From: a virus
Strand: one strand, 5' to 3'
Length of the DNA stretch: 28,818 nucleotides
IMG/VR virus record: IMGVR_UViG_3300030117_002974
Coordinates: 1-28,818 of that record
Positions within the stretch are counted from its first letter, which is position 1. The number at the start of each line of letters is the position of its first letter. Made by a program: the position numbers and the translations under genes. The notes beneath the pieces were generated by a model that was not told where the DNA came from, did no database searches, and saw nothing but the letters and a program-made list of their open reading frames with translations. This document shows, in pieces, positions 27,622 to 28,818 of the stretch.

Positions 27622-28437
27622 ATGTCAAAAGGATCAAACCCATCAAATGTAACAACAACTACTGCTACTGAACCATCAGAGTTTATAAGACCATATCTTC
27701 GTCAAGCTATAGACTATAGCCAAGATTTATTTGAGTCTGATTTACCACAGTTTTTCCCTGATGCTACATATACAGGATTTGCACCAGAAACAGAAACTGC
27801 ACTTGATTTAGCAACTGCTAGAGCTACTGCTGGTAGTCCTTTATTAAATTTGAGTCAAGAAGAAGCAAACAAGATATTATCTGGTGATTATCTTTCACCC
27901 ACATCAAATCCCTATTCACAAGCTCTTTTTAATCAAATGGCCGATGATGTTACATCAAAAGTACAATCACAATTTAGTGCTGCTGGTCGTTTAGGCTCTG
28001 CTGCAAATCAAGAAGTATTAGCAGACTCATTAGGCAGACTAGCTAATGAAGTTTACTCAGATCAATTTAATAGAGAACGAGACGCTATGATAAATACTAT
28101 GAGTACAGCACCTACGCTGGGAGCAGCAGATTATCAAGACATTGAAAGACTAGCACAAGTAGGAGCAGATAAAGAGGCTTTAGCTAATGCAAAATTACAA
28201 GATGCCATTAACAGATTTGATTTTGAACAGCAAAAACCATTTATAAAACTAAATGAATATCTAGGTGCTTTAGGTGCTAATGTTCCAACAACAACTGTAG
28301 AAACTCAACCAGTCTTTAGAGATAGAGTTAGTGGATTACTGGGTGGTGCTGGTGCTGGTATTAATATTGCAAGTCAATTAGGACTGTCACCTATGGCTGG
28401 AGCGATCGGTGGAGGATTACTAGGAGGATTCTTTTAA
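27622..28437 (+). CDS. Probable tail/ejection protein with glycine-rich hydrophobic C-terminus
   Basis: A 271-residue protein. The N-terminal part includes TTTTATEPSEFIRPYLRQAI, then FFPDATYTGFAPETETALDL. A helical middle (MADDVTSKVQSQFSAAGRLG, ANQEVLADSLGRLANEVYSD) and a C-terminal Gly/Ala-rich hydrophobic stretch (LLGGAGAGINIASQLGLSPM, AGAIGGGLLGGFF) follow. The latter resembles membrane-active segments of internal ejection proteins. Similar proteins follow nozzle genes in marine podophages. Function inferred from composition and position. Confidence 0.6.
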   Translation: MSKGSNPSNVTTTTATEPSEFIRPYLRQAIDYSQDLFESDLPQFFPDATYTGFAPETETALDLATARATAGSPLLNLSQEEANKILSGDYLSPTSNPYSQALFNQMADDVTSKVQSQFSAAGRLGSAANQEVLADSLGRLANEVYSDQFNRERDAMINTMSTAPTLGAADYQDIERLAQVGADKEALANAKLQDAINRFDFEQQKPFIKLNEYLGALGANVPTTTVETQPVFRDRVSGLLGGAGAGINIASQLGLSPMAGAIGGGLLGGFF

Positions 28438-28818
28438 TGAATTTAGGATTCTTAGATAAAAGTTTAGCGAAACAATATCCACAACTTTATGGTACTAATA
28501 GAGTTAGAAGTGGTTTGTTTCCACCTTCACTATCTATGCAAAATAGAAGTGTTGGATTACTACAATCTCCAGCAATCGAAGATGTTAGTGACTTATCAAC
28601 ATTTTTGTATAACAGAGCAGTAGTGCCAAGCGTAAATTATCTAGGTGAAAACATAAATCCAAATATAGAACAAGCAGCTAGGTATTTTGGATTTGATGTT
28701 CAAAACTTAATACCTAATTTACAAGAAAAAGATTTTAATTTTAGCACGAAAAAAACTACAACAGATCAACCACAAACAATAACACAAGAACTTACAGCAG
28801 GAATTGACAAAGCACAAG
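28437..28818 (+). CDS. Hypothetical structural/ejection protein, 3' truncated by window end
   Basis: ATG 28437 overlaps the previous stop (TAATG) and follows a perfect AGGAGG (28422-28427). The visible 127 codons begin MNLGFLDKSLAKQYPQLYGT, then SGLFPPSLSMQNRSVGLLQS, then SDLSTFLYNRAVVPSVNYLG. The sequence is still open at the last base. Position after a probable ejection protein and the Asn/Gln-rich composition suggest another internal virion or tail protein. The rest of the gene lies outside the window. Confidence 0.6.
   Translation, partial: MNLGFLDKSLAKQYPQLYGTNRVRSGLFPPSLSMQNRSVGLLQSPAIEDVSDLSTFLYNRAVVPSVNYLGENINPNIEQAARYFGFDVQNLIPNLQEKDFNFSTKKTTTDQPQTITQELTAGIDKAQ

Noticed and set aside
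1-28818. CRISPR array, diversity-generating retroelement, integrase or repressor
   Set aside because: No regularly spaced repeats, no reverse transcriptase, no template/variable repeat pair next to the fibre genes, and no recombinase or CI/Cro-type protein could be seen.
1-28818. tRNA genes
   Set aside because: No cloverleaf-like arrangement with a T-loop (GTTCGANNC) sequence was found in the intergenic regions on either strand by eye; a tRNA scan would be decisive.

Overview
The window is a 28.8 kb, AT-rich, very densely packed piece of a tailed double-stranded DNA phage genome. Virion genes match the podovirus-type set known from uncultured marine phages and pelagiphages: a DUF5309/SU10-type major capsid protein, a P22-like portal, a scaffold, an adaptor, a beta-propeller nozzle, and C1q-like fibre proteins. 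Low GC, many ATGA and TAATG gene junctions and small phage families familiar from ocean viromes suggest a phage of an AT-rich marine alphaproteobacterium, possibly SAR11-like. The host is inference. I see no integrase, repressor, DNA polymerase, tRNA or CRISPR array in the window.

Layout. (1) 1-2382, plus strand: end of a tail-fibre block with C1q-like and beta-sandwich proteins, then a small protein carrying a tail-fibre-assembly-like motif. (2) 2385-5400, plus: a tiny Cys-rich ORF, exported or membrane-anchored proteins of unknown role, and a probable small terminase. (3) 5419-7445, plus: metallophosphoesterase, DUF3310 protein, T4-type lysozyme, two-span holin candidate, coiled-coil protein. 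(4) 7429-9226, plus: a run of very small, mostly lysine-rich proteins, one of which probably has a second in-frame start. (5) 9209-11992, minus: an operon of small genes including a RecB/Cas4-like PD-(D/E)XK nuclease, an HNH nuclease, a helix-turn-helix protein and a zinc-ribbon protein. (6) 12204-13500, plus: a DUF1376 replication-type protein and a DUF6456-like protein. (7) 13501-14081: a self-contained cassette with hairpin, consensus sigma70 promoter, two overlapping unknown ORFs and a convergent hairpin. (8) 14090-16095, minus: eight small genes of unknown function, several with the same GAGAGG-type leader, plus a pair of tandem perfect hairpins. (9) 16096-16595: an extremely AT-rich divergent intergenic region. 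(10) 16596-28818, plus: two small genes, a cytosine methyltransferase-like protein, large terminase, portal, scaffold, capsid, a terminator, adaptor, nozzle and probable tail or ejection proteins, running off the end.

How it works together. The 16.6-28.8 kb block and the 0-9.2 kb block would form one continuous rightward late region (packaging, capsid, tail, fibres, lysis) if the molecule is circular or circularly permuted. The 9.2-16.1 kb segment holds leftward early-type gene sets broken up by a rightward replication unit and the cassette. Many starts beyond the obvious ATG were chosen from Shine-Dalgarno spacing and minimal overlap, and the alternatives are stated in the entries.
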